Positions 1 to 10,872 of a stretch of DNA of 64,000 nt are shown here, in pieces. The position numbers and the translations under genes were made by a program. Numbering within the stretch: position 1 is the first letter of the stretch; the number at the start of each line of letters is the position of its first letter. Origin of the DNA: Nectonema munidae (Eukaryota; Nematomorpha; Nectonematoida; Nectonematidae); the NCBI GenBank assembly GCA_030549495.1, contig JAUIRK010000121.1, positions 248,001-312,000 of the forward strand, given 5' to 3'. A model generated the notes under the pieces. It worked only from the letters and a program-made list of their open reading frames with translations, did no database searches and had not been told where the DNA came from.

Positions 1-51
1 GACTCGGCAACCCTGGGCATAGGTATTATTAGAGACAAAATATACTTGTAA
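1..51 (+). CDS. Possible C-terminal end of an upstream gene (partial)
   Basis: The first 48 bases form an open frame ending in TAA at 49-51, with balanced base composition that differs from the AT-rich DNA after it. The 16 visible residues (DSATLGIGIIRDKIYL) are too few to assign a family. The stop lies 95 bp before the thiolase start, so if real it would be a second closely spaced same-strand gene pair like BOLA3/PI4KB. It could also be chance. Confidence 0.22.
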   Translation, partial: DSATLGIGIIRDKIYL

Positions 52-117
52 TGCTGTATTCTTTGTATAATGTGCATTAAAAATACTTTGAGACTGAATT
101 TAAACATGTTTTAATTA

Positions 118-134
118 TTTAATATAACTTTTAG
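118..134 (+). promoter_or_regulatory. Splice-acceptor-like site just upstream of the thiolase start
   Basis: A T-rich stretch ends in ACTTTTAG at 134, 12 nt before the ATG at 147. It could be the acceptor of a 5'UTR intron or a spliced-leader addition site. AG after a T-run is common in AT-rich DNA, so this is only suggestive. Confidence 0.3.
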
Positions 135-146
135 TAAAATAAAGAG

Positions 147-1352
147 ATGAAAGTAACGAGTTTATTATGCACACAAATTCGTGATGTTTTCATTGTTAGC
201 GCTAAACGTACTCCTATTGGCTCTTTTATGGGAGCGCTCTCTTCCTTTTCAGCCCCTGAGCTGGCTTCTATTGCAATCTCTGCCTCATTAAAACCATTCA
301 ATTCTGATGTGAAGAGTCAAATTGATGAAGTTTTCATAGGAAATGTTTTGACAGCGAGCGTTGGTCAGGCTCCTGCTCGTCAAGCTGCTATTTTATCTGG
401 CATCAGCAATTCTACACCATGTACCACAATCAATAAAGTGTGTGCTTCTGGCCTGAAATCAGTTTGCCTGGCCTCTCAGACCATAGCCCTTGGTCTTGCA
501 GACATATGTATAGCTGGCGGTATGGAAAGTATGTCAAATACTCCTTTTTACATAAAGAGGCAATCTTCTTTTCCTTATGGCGGGTTTTCCGTTAAAGATG
601 GAATAGTTTTAGATGGGCTTACTGATGCCTACAACAATGTCCATATGGGTATGTGTGGAGAAAAGGTTGCTAAGGAAATGAAGATCTCGAGGCAGGAACA
701 AGATAACTTCGCCACTAAAAGCTACCAAAAAGCAATGGATGCACAAAGTAGGAATGCTTTCAAAGACGAGATTGTGAGTGTTGCGATGAAACCTACCAAG
801 AAGTCTAGAGAAGGCGTGTTTGAAGTGGATGAAGAAGTAGCTAAAGTTAAATTTGATAAGATTGCGTCTCTGAAGCCGGTTTTTGATTCGGATGGAACGA
901 TTACTGCTGCCAATGCGAGTAAGATAAACGATGGTGCTTGTTCTATCGTACTAACATCGCAGCAATCTAAAGGCCTTCAACTTCCACATCTTGCTCGTGT
1001 TGTGGGATTTGCAGATGCTGCAGTCGATCCCATGGATTTTCCCATAGCTCCAAATTTGTCAATCTCTAAACTTTTGAAGTTAACGTGCAAAAGCACAACT
1101 GATATCTCTCTGTGGGAAATTAATGAAGCATTTTCTGTAGTTGTTTTAGCCGTGCAAAATCTCTTGAAATTGGATCCTAAAAAAGTAAATGTTAATGGGG
1201 GTGCAGTTGCTCTAGGCCATCCTATTGGCTGCTCTGGTGCCAGGATTCTCTGTCACTTGGTGCATACTCTTAAAAAGGGTGAGTATGGAGTGGCGTCGAT
1301 ATGCAATGGTGGAGGTGGTGCTTCCAGTATTATGATTGAAAAACTTGTTTAA
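147..1352 (+). CDS. ACAT1: Acetyl-CoA acetyltransferase (thiolase II, ACAT1-like), intronless
   Basis: A 401-residue uninterrupted thiolase. The family condenses two acetyl-CoA to acetoacetyl-CoA or cleaves it, feeding ketone-body, isoleucine or mevalonate metabolism. The catalytic set is complete: nucleophilic Cys99 in NKVCASGLKSV, the NEAF loop at 326-329, His358 in GGAVALGHPIGCSG and Cys386 in CNGGGGAS near the C-terminus. GMESMSN (125-131) and the DGLTDAYNNVHMG segment (157-169) resemble mitochondrial ACAT1 more than the cytosolic form. Only about 12 residues precede the conserved start (DVFIVSAKRTPIG), so a mitochondrial presequence is short or absent and location is uncertain. The ATG at 147 is the first in frame. 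The animal orthologues I know are split by many introns; this copy has none. MRPL55 follows on the same strand 1.2 kb downstream. Confidence 0.95.
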   Translation: MKVTSLLCTQIRDVFIVSAKRTPIGSFMGALSSFSAPELASIAISASLKPFNSDVKSQIDEVFIGNVLTASVGQAPARQAAILSGISNSTPCTTINKVCASGLKSVCLASQTIALGLADICIAGGMESMSNTPFYIKRQSSFPYGGFSVKDGIVLDGLTDAYNNVHMGMCGEKVAKEMKISRQEQDNFATKSYQKAMDAQSRNAFKDEIVSVAMKPTKKSREGVFEVDEEVAKVKFDKIASLKPVFDSDGTITAANASKINDGACSIVLTSQQSKGLQLPHLARVVGFADAAVDPMDFPIAPNLSISKLLKLTCKSTTDISLWEINEAFSVVVLAVQNLLKLDPKKVNVNGGAVALGHPIGCSGARILCHLVHTLKKGEYGVASICNGGGGASSIMIEKLV

Positions 1353-2596
1353 TTTTCTTTATTTTCTCCTTTTTATGATAAAATTTTGTTACATTCATTA
1401 TTTAATTTTTCAATAAATCTATTCATCATTTTTTGAAATATTTTAATTAGAATGTGAATTTTTAAATTTCATCTATTTTGTAAATAAGACGTATAGTAGA
1501 CTGACAAAACCACGTATACTTTGTATGTTTTACATACTTTTCTCGATTTTTGTTGTCTCCTGTGGTCTTGCCAGACCACTAATATGTCTTAGAGGCGGAC
1601 TGTGTGTTAAGTCATTTCGTGTAAGCAATAGAAATTCCTTTTTTCGCCAAATTACGTCTTAATTTTTAATTATTTTAAATAAACAAATGGCACTTTACTC
1701 CAGAAGCATAACTATATTTAAAACTAAAAATAGAGTTAAATACATTTTAGCGGGAACTAGATCAGAAGCTAAGAAAATTTTAATAACTAAAATTCTGAAA
1801 ATCAATTCAAATTTCGTGGGCATTCAAAACTCTTTTTGGGTATTATTTTTTGCCCTAGTGCCGTTAAAATTTTTGCGATTGCAGTTTAAATATTTGATTA
1901 TATCACTAAGATCTGATGAGGACCAGAGTGGTCGAAAATTAATCATTTTTGTGAATAAACTTTAATGTCTATTATTAAAATCACAATAAATAAACATTTT
2001 TGGAATGTTTATATTTACATTGTACTCTCAAAGCAGTCGTTTAATAGAAAGTCTAACTACCTAATCGATTATTTGAAACCAGGTCCTGATGTTCAATCAA
2101 TCACTCGGATATTGAGATATTTGATTATTGGAAAATTTTTTATTTTACCATTTGCTGCGACCTATAAATATTTGTTTTTTGTTTGCAATCATTTGAAATT
2201 TTATTATAAATTGTTTTTGCTACACGGTTTTGTAACAGCTTTTTGTTTTTCATAAAATTTGACAAAACTAATGAAAAATTTTGATAAAAGTTTGTAAGTG
2301 GTGCACGTGTAACTAAAAAGATTCCCTACTACTAATTATAGGGTATATTAGTAAAGGTAGTTTGTAAACAAATTGTGTAATCAAGTCAATGTTTACGAGT
2401 GAAGGACTCTTGCTGTTTTGACATAAAACTTCGGAGTTTCTAACCATAAAAATGGCCAAATTATTAAAAGTTTTGAAATGTAGTAGTTCACCATCACTAC
2501 CCATTCCAGATAAGAAGCACACCATTTACGTTGACTTGTCGCATTATTATCTAGGCAATTTTTAATGCCTTATTTGCTTGATTTATTAGAGGCGGC
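1353..2596. other. Intergenic region between thiolase and MRPL55
   Basis: AT-rich. It contains a small perfect hairpin at 1562-1579 (7-bp arms GTGGTCT/AGACCAC, 4-nt loop). Two open frames at 1687-1965 and 1965-2255 are rich in Ile, Leu, Phe, Lys and Asn, as expected of random AT-rich DNA, and I do not support them as genes. The promoter or leader of MRPL55 must lie in the right part; TTATTAG at 2583-2589 is an acceptor-like site 7 nt before its ATG. Confidence 0.5.
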
Positions 2597-2767
2597 ATGC
2601 TTACTTCGATCGTCGTTTTCAAAAATTGCATTGCATCGGTTTCTTCATCTGCTGCTTTGGTTAGCGTGAGACGTCGAATATTCTCCAGACTTTATCCTAC
2701 TTTGCTTGTTAACCCTGATGGCTCAACCGTTAGGATTCTTTACAAAGAACCGAGAAAAATCATTAAG
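2597..2767 (+). CDS. MRPL55: Mitochondrial ribosomal protein L55 (mL55), exon 1
   Basis: First coding exon, 57 residues. The N-terminus ([17 protein letters not shown]... then RRR) looks like a mitochondrial presequence: hydroxylated, basic, no acidic residue in the first 35. It runs into the family core: [14 protein letters not shown], then [12 protein letters not shown], which matches the core of human and fly mL55 (pattern RxYPxLLVxxDGSTxxxxYxEPRxxxx). The exon ends in AAG followed by the strong donor GTAAGAGC at 2768, phase 0. The protein is an animal-specific large-subunit protein of the mitoribosome. The remainder is 8.9 kb away at 11647. The leader AGAGGCGGC before the ATG resembles that of PI4KB (AAGGCGCC). 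Confidence 0.9.
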
Positions 2768-4511
2768 GTAAGAGCTAAGTCAATTACTTTCTACTACATC
2801 ATATCAACGAAGGCACGTATTTAAGTTCTAAGTTAAAAAGTAAAGTATTTTCATATTTGATAATGGTATTGACATTTCTTTGCTATTTAAATATGTTGAA
2901 TGTTGTGTAAACAGAATTTTCTATTCATAATTTTTTCTAATCTACGAAAATTCAACTTCAGTAGTTAATTGACGTCTTAATCCAGTAGGAGAAATTTTGG
3001 AGCTTTTGAATGAAAGAATATTGGCCCCATAGGGCGGCGTATCCGGGAATTTGAAGCAATTCGGTTGGGGGACGGCAAATATTTTTTATAACACATAACA
3101 ATACAAAAAAAATTTTCCCAGGGAAGAGTAGGGCCTCAGGGATATCTATCTCCCTTGGCTACGTCTATCTATAGTCGCATGCAACAAAATAAAATGAAAA
3201 AAAAATGCAATCATTTATTGTATCATGGAAATGTCAATAAATTAAATTATCAAATTATTTATTTATTTAATTGCTTAGTTAATTAGGCAGCTCTATATTT
3301 TATTTTGTATTTAAATTGTTATATAAATTTGTAACTTTTGAAGTGCATGGATCCCAGTTCATTTTGAAATTATAGCCACCTCTAATCAATTTGGATGTCT
3401 GTTACTTTTAAATTCTCAGGAAGTATGATAAAGTAGGATAAAAAATGTTTGTCTTGTTGGATTTAACCGCTCTGCTCTCTTACAGCTAAAAGTTGCATTT
3501 ATATATTAGAAAAGTGTTTTATTGAAATAGCTTTTATTTGTATTTTTTTAGTCATTTTGTTAATCTATTAGCTTGAGCCAATTACACTATTAATTAGTTA
3601 ATTGAAATTAATTTTTACAAAGGGAGAGAAATATTCAAAAATTGGCATAAATATCATAAGCGTGATATGTATGTGGAATTGTTTTGATTTATAATTATTT
3701 CAATATTCATAGAATATGCGGACCATCCAATTGTATTTGTTCTAAAAAGTAATGTTGCCATATAATTAGCGACAACAAAAGTTGATCCTGAATTCTTCAA
3801 AAAGCGACCTTATGTCTTAGAAAATAGACTCTGTTCTATCCTAAAAAAAATGTTTTTTCATGAGCCTCTTTTCCGATTAATTCTTAATAATTGATTAATT
3901 GCAAAAAAGCATGAAATATTTCAAAATTTGTTCTATCTATCTTTCAAGGCACAGTTCTGAAAAATGAGTAAAATGTCTTGGGCCTGGATATCACTGAGTT
4001 TATATCTATTGACAGCATCATTTATAAATAAACAGAAGTTTTCTTTTATATTTCGTGTTCTTTAATGAAATCATCCAATAAATCAAACAGTTTATGTTCC
4101 ACAATAGAGGAGTCAAAAATGTTTCCCATATTTTAAGATATCATATTCAAAAATTATTTATAAAAATGAAATATTTTTTATATGGCCGATCAATTCCTCA
4201 ATATATAGACCCATTTAAAAATTGTTAACTCTTCCTCTTCCTTTGTTAATTTATAAAACTTTTACAAAATCTAGATTATTTACAAACAATGGAGTGTCAA
4301 AGAAGTTGGCATATTAATAAAAAGTTGACTTTTGTTGACCTCATAACTTGAAAACCTTAGACACACTTTATAAAATATGACACGCAGTGAATACTGTTAA
4401 ATAAAATGTTGACCTTCATTAGTTTTTAAATTATCTTACTTGTTTTTATTTGATATTAATAATAATTTTATTAATTATATTATTTTTAAAAGTGCTAAAA
4501 ATGAGCTCAGC

Positions 4512-5700
4512 TTCGCAAGACAATGTGTAGACTTTTTCTCCACTCTAATTTTTGAGCGCTTTTTACTCTACTTTATAAAAAAGTTTTTATATGTAAATTT
4601 TAATTGAATATTTAACTATATTTTCTGAAAAAAAAATGTAACCAATATATGATATCCACTCCAATTATCTGGTAATGGGACAAAATTGTTAATTACTTGT
4701 AATCATTAAAAAAATTTTTTTTTTTAGATATCTCTGACACTTACTTATATTGAAATTTTTTTCAAAAAAGGAATATTTTATTTTTTGTATCTTTTTAAAA
4801 TTAACGCCATCTAATTTTAAAATCAATGTTGGATTTTTTGTTCAGTCGAATTTTCAACAGCAAATTATTTAGTCATATTTTAATACAAAAAGTTTTAATG
4901 TAAAAATGAATTAGATTTTATAATTTATGAAACATCGTTTTATGAAAAAACGAATAAAATTTTTCACGTAAAAAAGGGCATTTGAAAATGAATAATTCGC
5001 AAAAAAAATATGAACTAAATTTTTACCTTTTTTTTTGTTGAACAATTGAGTTTTACATTACATTTTGGTATTGATTTATCATATAGGATATTTTGAAACA
5101 TAGACGAGTCTAGTGAACATATTCAGATTATCAAACTGTCAACAAAACTTTCGAGTAAGACAGCGATTGGCTCCATTTTCAACGCTATAATTATCGCCAT
5201 CTGATTAGTTATGAAAAACTACTCTTTCTCCAAAGCAGAAACTTAAATTCTTCAAAGTTTATTGAAAATCACTTTTGAGCATGATAATAATTTTAGCAAT
5301 GTGGGCATATTATTTTTGAGTGTATTTTACATATAAATTTTTTACAAAAATCACATCTCCTTGATCCACGAGTTCTTTTGCCATGATGAGTGAGATAACA
5401 AAATCCTTTCGAAGTGGAAGTTTGTTCAATAGGAGTTAATGTTTCATATCCATAGGATGCTAGAAGAGCTTTAATGTCTCTTGGGATAGATGAACTATTT
5501 GCTCTAATTTGCATGGATCTTTCAGATAATGAAAGAGCCAAACATTTCAACAAAACATTATGCTTAGCAATCACCCAGCTATTGTGTGTAGCAATATTGA
5601 GACAATTACAAAAAGCAACCAGGGTCCATCTTGAAAACTTATAACAAGTATATTCTCGAAGCATTCCGTCTTTGTATTTGTTGTATTCAAGTGTTCATAT
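4512..5700 (-). mobile_element. piggyBac element copy A, 5'-truncated
   Basis: The left end (about 4512-4600: CTTCGCAAGACAATGTGTAG, then TTTTTCTCCACTCTAATTTTT) matches the left end of copy B at 6237. On the minus strand, 5293-5690 encodes the end of a piggyBac transposase: MLREYT, WTLVAFCN and HNSWVIAKHN of the DDE-core tail, then the C-terminal cysteine-rich domain (KGFCYLTHHGKRTRGSR, CDFCKKFICKIHSKIICPHC) and a stop at 5293. Here the core tail and the Cys-rich domain are in one frame, unlike copy B. The element stops abruptly near 5700, where a SINE begins; everything upstream of the last D motif is missing. Confidence 0.8.
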
Positions 5701-5704
5701 AATT

Positions 5705-5845
5705 TTTTAGTGGGGTATTTTCATCGATAAGGCGCTATTGCACCGCTGACATCGAGCTATGAGAAATTTGGCTAATCGGAGGATCGAGGGCTTTCGATTT
5801 CGAAACCTGGACTCTCGCCAATCACCCACACAACCCGTCAAGAAA
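5705..5845 (-). repeat. tRNA-derived SINE-like copy (type 1)
   Basis: Read on the minus strand it has a tRNA-like head with a B-box-like CAGGTTTCGAAATCG, followed by body sequence CATAGCTCGATGTCAGCGGTGCAATAGCG, then CGATGAAAATACCCC. The same body (AGCTCGATGTTAGCTGC... CGATGAAAATAC) occurs at 57000-57130, and a related body (AGTTCGATACAAGCGGCGCA... CGATGAAAACATCCCA) at 57165-57315, 44398-44515 and, inverted, 18880-19060. It abuts the broken edge of piggyBac copy A. Confidence 0.65.
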
Positions 5846-6635
5846 TCATAGAATTTAATTAAGAATTTTTTAAATTATAAACCTGATTTTTTTTAATTTT
5901 AATGAAAGGTTTCAAAATAGTGATTAGAAATTATTATTTTTTAAATTTTTATTCAAATTTAATTTGTACTTTCTTTTGCTTTTAAAATTTTTAAGTAAAA
6001 TTATTTATAAAAAATTATAGTGTTCACTTAAATTTTTTTAGTTATAACTTTAAGTATAATATCTAATTTAAAAACTTTTTTGATATTAATCAAATTTTTA
6101 AAATGGAAGCAAGGTCTAAGCGTAAGCAAATTTCTTTTTTGGAAAAAAAGAGAATTTTAGAAGTAGATAAAAACATTATGAAAAAATCTGAAATTGCTAA
6201 ACAAAAAAATATGAAATAAGTTTTTCAACGTTATCCAATCCTTCGGAAGACGAAGTGTGAACTTTTTGTCCACTCTAATTTTTAAACGGAATTTACTCAA
6301 TTTTATGATGAAGTTTTGATATAAATGTTTACTACGTAAACTTAAATTGAACTTTTTACTACATTTTCAACGAAAAGTTGAAATTAGTCCTTTTTTCAAG
6401 AAAATTTTTTTGCGATTATAGAGCAATTTCACTGATTGCGTCGTAAATAAAGAAATTTCTAAATTCTGTGATCAAATTAAAAAAAAAAAGACACTAAATA
6501 TTTTTATAAATTCAATGCACTTTCATAAAAATTTCTGCTGTTTTTTAATCTTCTGATGATGCATTCTTATTACTTTTTTTAAAAAGTTAACGCCATCTAA
6601 TTATAAAAAAGTTGAGCATTCGTCAAAAGACTGTC

Positions 6636-6697
6636 AAAAAGCTTCCAGAAACATTGACATTTTTTTGAAAAAATATCAATGTTTCTGGAAGCTTTTT
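6636..6697. repeat. Perfect 22-bp inverted repeat (hairpin) in the piggyBac 3' region
   Basis: Left arm 6636-6657 (AAAAAGCTTCCAGAAACATT followed by GA) and right arm 6676-6697 are exact reverse complements with an 18-nt AT-rich spacer. It lies between the Cys-rich domain stop (6771) and the element's left TIR. It may be a transposase-binding subterminal repeat, an RNA stem in the 3'UTR, or a small inverted duplication. Confidence 0.85.
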
Positions 6698-6770
6698 TTC
6701 AAAATTCATTACTAAAAAAATGATTTTTTGATAAATTTATTGAAACAGTTTCAAAAATATCTGATTTACA

Positions 6771-9113
6771 TCAACAATCTGGACATAATATTTTCGAGTG
6801 TGACTTACAAATAAACTTTTTGCAAATATCACACTTCCTTGAACCACGAGTTCTTCTGCCATGGTGTGAAATGTAGCAAAAACCTTTAGAAGTTGTCGTA
6901 TCTTCAGAAGTCACTGAAGGCTCATATCCATACGATGCTAAAAGAGTTCGAATGTTTCTTGGAATCGATGAATTAGATGCTCTGATTTGCATTGATTTTT
7001 CACATAAGGAGAGAGCTAAGCATTTTAAAAAAACTTTTTGCCTCCTCTTCTGACACTTGGATAAGAGTCAGGATCATTGTGCTTAGCAATAACCCAACTA
7101 TTGTGTGCAGCAATATCAAGGTAGTTACAAAATGCAACTAGAGTCCATCTCCTTGAATACTTATATGAGGTATATTCACGAAGCATTCGCTTGCATACAT
7201 CCACACCCCCTTTGTATTTGTTGTATTCAAGTAGCGTTTCGGGTTTGTGTTCATCTCCAGAGACACTTATTTCTTTCAAATGCTGCGATGAAAGGATGTA
7301 GACAACTTTGAAATTTTTCTTTGCATGCCGTTTTGGTATATAAGCCGTGAGTGAAGCATGCTCGGCGTAAAGAAACTTGCTTTCGCATTCTGTTAGATGC
7401 AAACATTTCAGGTGTTCGGGGCGTATGATTTGAGGTATGCATCTTCTGTTTGACCTGCAAGTTCCACAAACCTTGATGTTGTGCTCCAGAGACCATTTGC
7501 AGAGATCATAGTCCATAAAAAAATTATCGACAAAGATTCCACTGCCTTGTGGAACTTTAGAATCGGTTGTAAGCCTTTTTACGATAGAACTTCCAGAAAA
7601 GTACCCTCGATTTTGCAAACCAGAAACATAAATTTGGGACTTGAGAACAAAATAGCTCTTTGCATCAGAAAGATGGTAAACCTTCAGGCCATAACGACCT
7701 GGTTTTGAAGGGTCGTAGATTTTCACAGGACAGTTGCCCCTAAACTTTACCAACTGTTCATCTACAGTGAGATACTCATTCGGTACCCAATATTTATGAA
7801 ACTGCTGGTAAAAATAATCGTGAAGTACTCTAATAGGAGATATTTTATCATCTTTGTTGCGATTTGTTTTATCATCAAAGCGTATAAAAACGTGGATGAG
7901 CAGGAACATGTCACGGCTTAGAGATGCTCGTAAAAAAGGATCTCCGTACTTTTCAGAAAACAAAACAAAACTTTTATGTCTAATTTTTGATCTTTGGCCT
8001 GTCCTATATGTATGAGACACCCCAAATAGGCAAGCAAGTATTCAAAGGAAAACTTATTATAGCAAGGTTTCAAGTTTATCCACTTAGGATCATCTAATCT
8101 AAAAAAGTAAATTTTAAAAATAAAAAATAAATAATCTATCAACACACTCTCAACTTAGATCCCAGAAATAAACCAAACTATCTACAGCCCAAAATCTCGT
8201 TAAATGAAAATAACGTACGAGTTGTTTTTTTGAAATTTAGAAGAAGGATCATGGTAGTAAAACATTAGGCTTATTTGGCTTTTGAAAATTTGTTGGATTA
8301 CGAATTGGTGAACACTCAAAAAAGCTTTATATATTTTTGATTTGCTCTAATATACGAAGTAAAAGTACAATGAAAGTAAAGTTTGATCATAAACTTGTTT
8401 TGCTTATTCGCGTTATAAGAAATTTCACTGAAGACGGTTGAATGGAAGTTTCAACATTTTGATATGATTAGAAGGTAAGCAAAAAAGCCTACACCTGCCT
8501 AGTTTCTCAGTAATCCATTGATTGTTTTCTATATATTACTTTTATCACTTATATGTACTTGTTCAAAAGAAACAAACTATTTTGGACAAAAAGCTAGGTA
8601 CACAAAAAACTAAAGAAAAGTTCATTCAATTACAAAACTGAAAAGCTAAAAATAAATATAGTGATTTTGTGAGGTATTTTTTCATTTTTATTTCACCATT
8701 ATTGAATAATATCTCTCCTATAACTTGTTCTTAGAAAAATTGAAAGAAACTTACTTATAATTAGCATCGAGCTTGAGTTTGGTCATATCATATATGTACG
8801 TCAAAATCTCTTGCGTGAAAAAAAGATGGAAAATTTTGTTCAAGTCTTTGAGACCAAGTGCCAAATCTCTAGGCCCAGGTGGTAGTCTAGACACATTTCT
8901 CAAGTTTGAAGAAACTGGTCTGCCTGAGTTTGAGAACATTGGTTCCCATTTATATTTTGTTCCGTCTGGAGCCGACAAAGAATCATTTTGAAGGTTTTCT
9001 GTAGATGAACCTTCACTTTCAAAAACAGTATACTCATTCAACGAGTATATATCGGATGCATCTTCCGAACTATTACTCTCGCTTGAAGAACAAATGGGTG
9101 AGGAACTCGACAT
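6771..9113 (-). pseudogene. piggyBac transposase (PGBD4-like), near full length, lightly broken
   Basis: Starts at ATG 9113. An acidic Ser-rich N-terminal segment runs to 8755, where TATAA|GTAAGT looks like a donor; reading resumes at 8098 after TTTTTTAG, in phase, giving NYK + LDDPKWINLK. The DDE core (8098-7030) has the three expected aspartates: TVDEQLVKFRG, FVDNFFMDYDL and KGGVDVCKRML. The C-terminal Cys-rich domain is at 6992-6771 (GFCYISHHGRRTRGSRKCDICKKF..., in part). Two frameshifts are visible: one near 8020 between LGCLIHIG and SHTYRTGQRSK, and one near 7020 between the core and the Cys-rich domain. An intron of about 656 bp in a piggyBac gene is unusual but fits the splice signals. 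With few lesions and an intact active site this insertion is probably recent. Confidence 0.8.
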
Positions 9114-10872
9114 TTTCAATAATGGGTGGAATCAATGAAATGGAACGGGTAAAGTTTACACACAAAAATTGGTCAGAAACTGTTGCCAAGTATTTTGGTA
9201 AAAAAAGAATTTCTTCATCCTCGTGTTCATTCCTTTTGAAACAGCATGAACCACGTGACGCTATATTTTATAAGAAGCTTGCTTTTGTTTACACATATTT
9301 ACTTGCATACAAAATTTTCATCATACACATGGTGGAGCTTACACACAAATATCGATTAGAAATGTTGGCAAGTAATTTAGCCAAAAGTTGTTTCATCATC
9401 ATTTGTTTTATATGTGGAGAAAATCAGATGATGTTCTTCATAATAGTGTGTTTGGGTTAAAACACCTGTTCCATAATAAATCAAAATTAGAATAGCAATT
9501 TTCTCAAAGATATAGACGATGGACTTTTTGTCCAACTATACGTCTTTCGTGTTATGCATTTTGCTCCGTCTTGCGAAGGTTAGATAAAGACAAAATTTTG
9601 GATTCTTCAAATTTTTTTAAAACAAAAAGACAAAGAACACGTATTCCTGAAAAACATGACGTTTAAAAATCGGTATTTGAATGGTTTGTTGAAAGTAGAG
9701 CAAGAAATGTTACCTTAAATGGCCCAATTGTTTGTGAGACAGCCCGTTTTTTTGTTGCATCGTTTTGTTTTCCAAATTTTTAAGCTAGCAGTGGTTGTTT
9801 ATATAGATTTCAAAAAAGAAATAACATATGTTGGAAAAGTTTTTGCCGAGAAGCAAAAGACGTCTCTTTGGAAATAGTTGATGAATGGAAAAAAAAGTAT
9901 ATTACAAAACTTTTAGAAAAATACTGTTTAGAGAATTTATAACGCTGAAGAACGCGCGTTTTTTTAAGTTATTACCATTTAAAACTTTATCTTTTAAAGG
10001 TGAGAAATGTATTGGAGGAAAGCATTCTAAAAAAAGACTATCAATACTTCTTTGCTGCAATTCTACAGGAAGTGATCAAATTAATCCATTAATTATTGGA
10101 AAATATAAAAATCCTCGCTGCTGGTATTGAGCATTTATCTTGCAACTACAAAAATCATTAATTTTGGATGACAGCTGAAATTTTCCATGAATGGATAACT
10201 AAATTGGACAAGATTATGATATCAAAAAGACAGTGAAATTCAAAAATGTTCTATAAATATCTTTGAAGCTATGAGATTAGTTGTTGCAGCATGCCATTCT
10301 TTAGAAACAAAAACAATACTTAATTGTTTTGGTAAAGCTGGATATGCTTCCCAAAAACCAATCTCAAGAACTGATGTTACTTTGCAAAGAATGACGTTTT
10401 AATGAGCAATTCATTATAGAATTCGGTTCTGTAGGTAGACGATGATGCAATCACATACCAAGCAAAAACAGACGAAGACATGCTTTTAATTGAACAGCAA
10501 AGACAATCAGAAAATCAAGAATCTATTGAGCAAGATGGGGATAGCGATGACAATGCAGAAGAGAGAGTGATGAGTAACGCTCATGCTAATTTGATGAAAA
10601 AAAACTTTACCGCTATGTGTTAATTAAGCAAAGAAGAAGCATCAGAAGAAGTTTTAAAAAGCGTGCTTGTTCTTGATAATTTTGTTGAAAAAACATGCAT
10701 AAATTAAGGTGTGCAAAAAAATTACTGATTTTTTTGTATAAAGCATCAATTTTAAGCATACTTTTTAGAGTAAAATATTTTTTATCTTTTTAAAGAATTC
10801 ATTTTAAATTTCATTATAACGAACTTAAAATTTTGGCCGTTGAAATTTGTTGTAACCGGGTTTGACTGTATT

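Larger units (their letters stand above)
6237..9590 (-). mobile_element. piggyBac element copy B, nested inside the Tigger element
   Basis: The ends are inverted: CCTTCGGAAGACGAAG at 6239 and, reverse-complemented, CCTTCGCAAGACGGAG at the right end near 9586. The flanks are Tigger sequence: the HTH reading stops at the left edge and the HTH-psq reading resumes at TTAGATAAAGACAAA on the right, so the insertion is later than the Tigger copy. The duplicated TTAA target expected for piggyBac is eroded (CAAT on the left, TTAG on the right). The minus strand carries a nearly full transposase with all three catalytic Asp motifs. Confidence 0.82.
6103..10680 (+). pseudogene. Tigger transposase relic (interrupted)
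   Basis: The coding frame is broken by in-frame stops and frameshifts, by the 3.3-kb piggyBac insertion after the HTH segment, and by loss of much of the DDE core. The longest open piece is 9885-10130. The first catalytic aspartate, normally in an ADE(T/S)G context, appears to be Glu (NAEERAFF) just before KLLPFKTLSFKGEKC. A degraded Gln- and Glu-rich C-terminal tail follows at 10480-10680 (IEQQRQSENQESIEQ). The copy is dead. Tigger proteins belong to the IS630/Tc1/mariner DDE group. Confidence 0.75.
6095..10872 (+). mobile_element. pogo/Tigger-type DNA transposon, split by a piggyBac insertion
   Basis: The left part (6103-6230) starts at an ATG and encodes the helix-turn-helix of pogo/CENP-B transposases: KRKQISFLEKKRILEVDKN, then KKSEIAKQ. 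The right part resumes at 9590 with KDKILDSSNFFKTKRQRTRI, then FEWFVESRARNVTLNGPIV, then the DDE region (FKGEKCIGGKHSKKRLSILL, GSDQINPLIIGKYKNPRC). The right terminus (10840-10872) ends TTTGACTG followed by TA; its reverse complement CAGTCAAACCCGGTTACAAC is a Tigger-type TIR. The left TIR was not found. A second, deleted copy of the family is at 36048-36859. Confidence 0.8.

Noticed and set aside
1687-2255. Two consecutive open frames of 92 and 96 codons
   Set aside because: Composition is that of random AT-rich DNA (Ile, Leu, Phe, Lys, Asn); no motif, no family resemblance.
7105-7708. Plus-strand frames over the piggyBac copy
   Set aside because: They are antisense shadows of the transposase on the minus strand.
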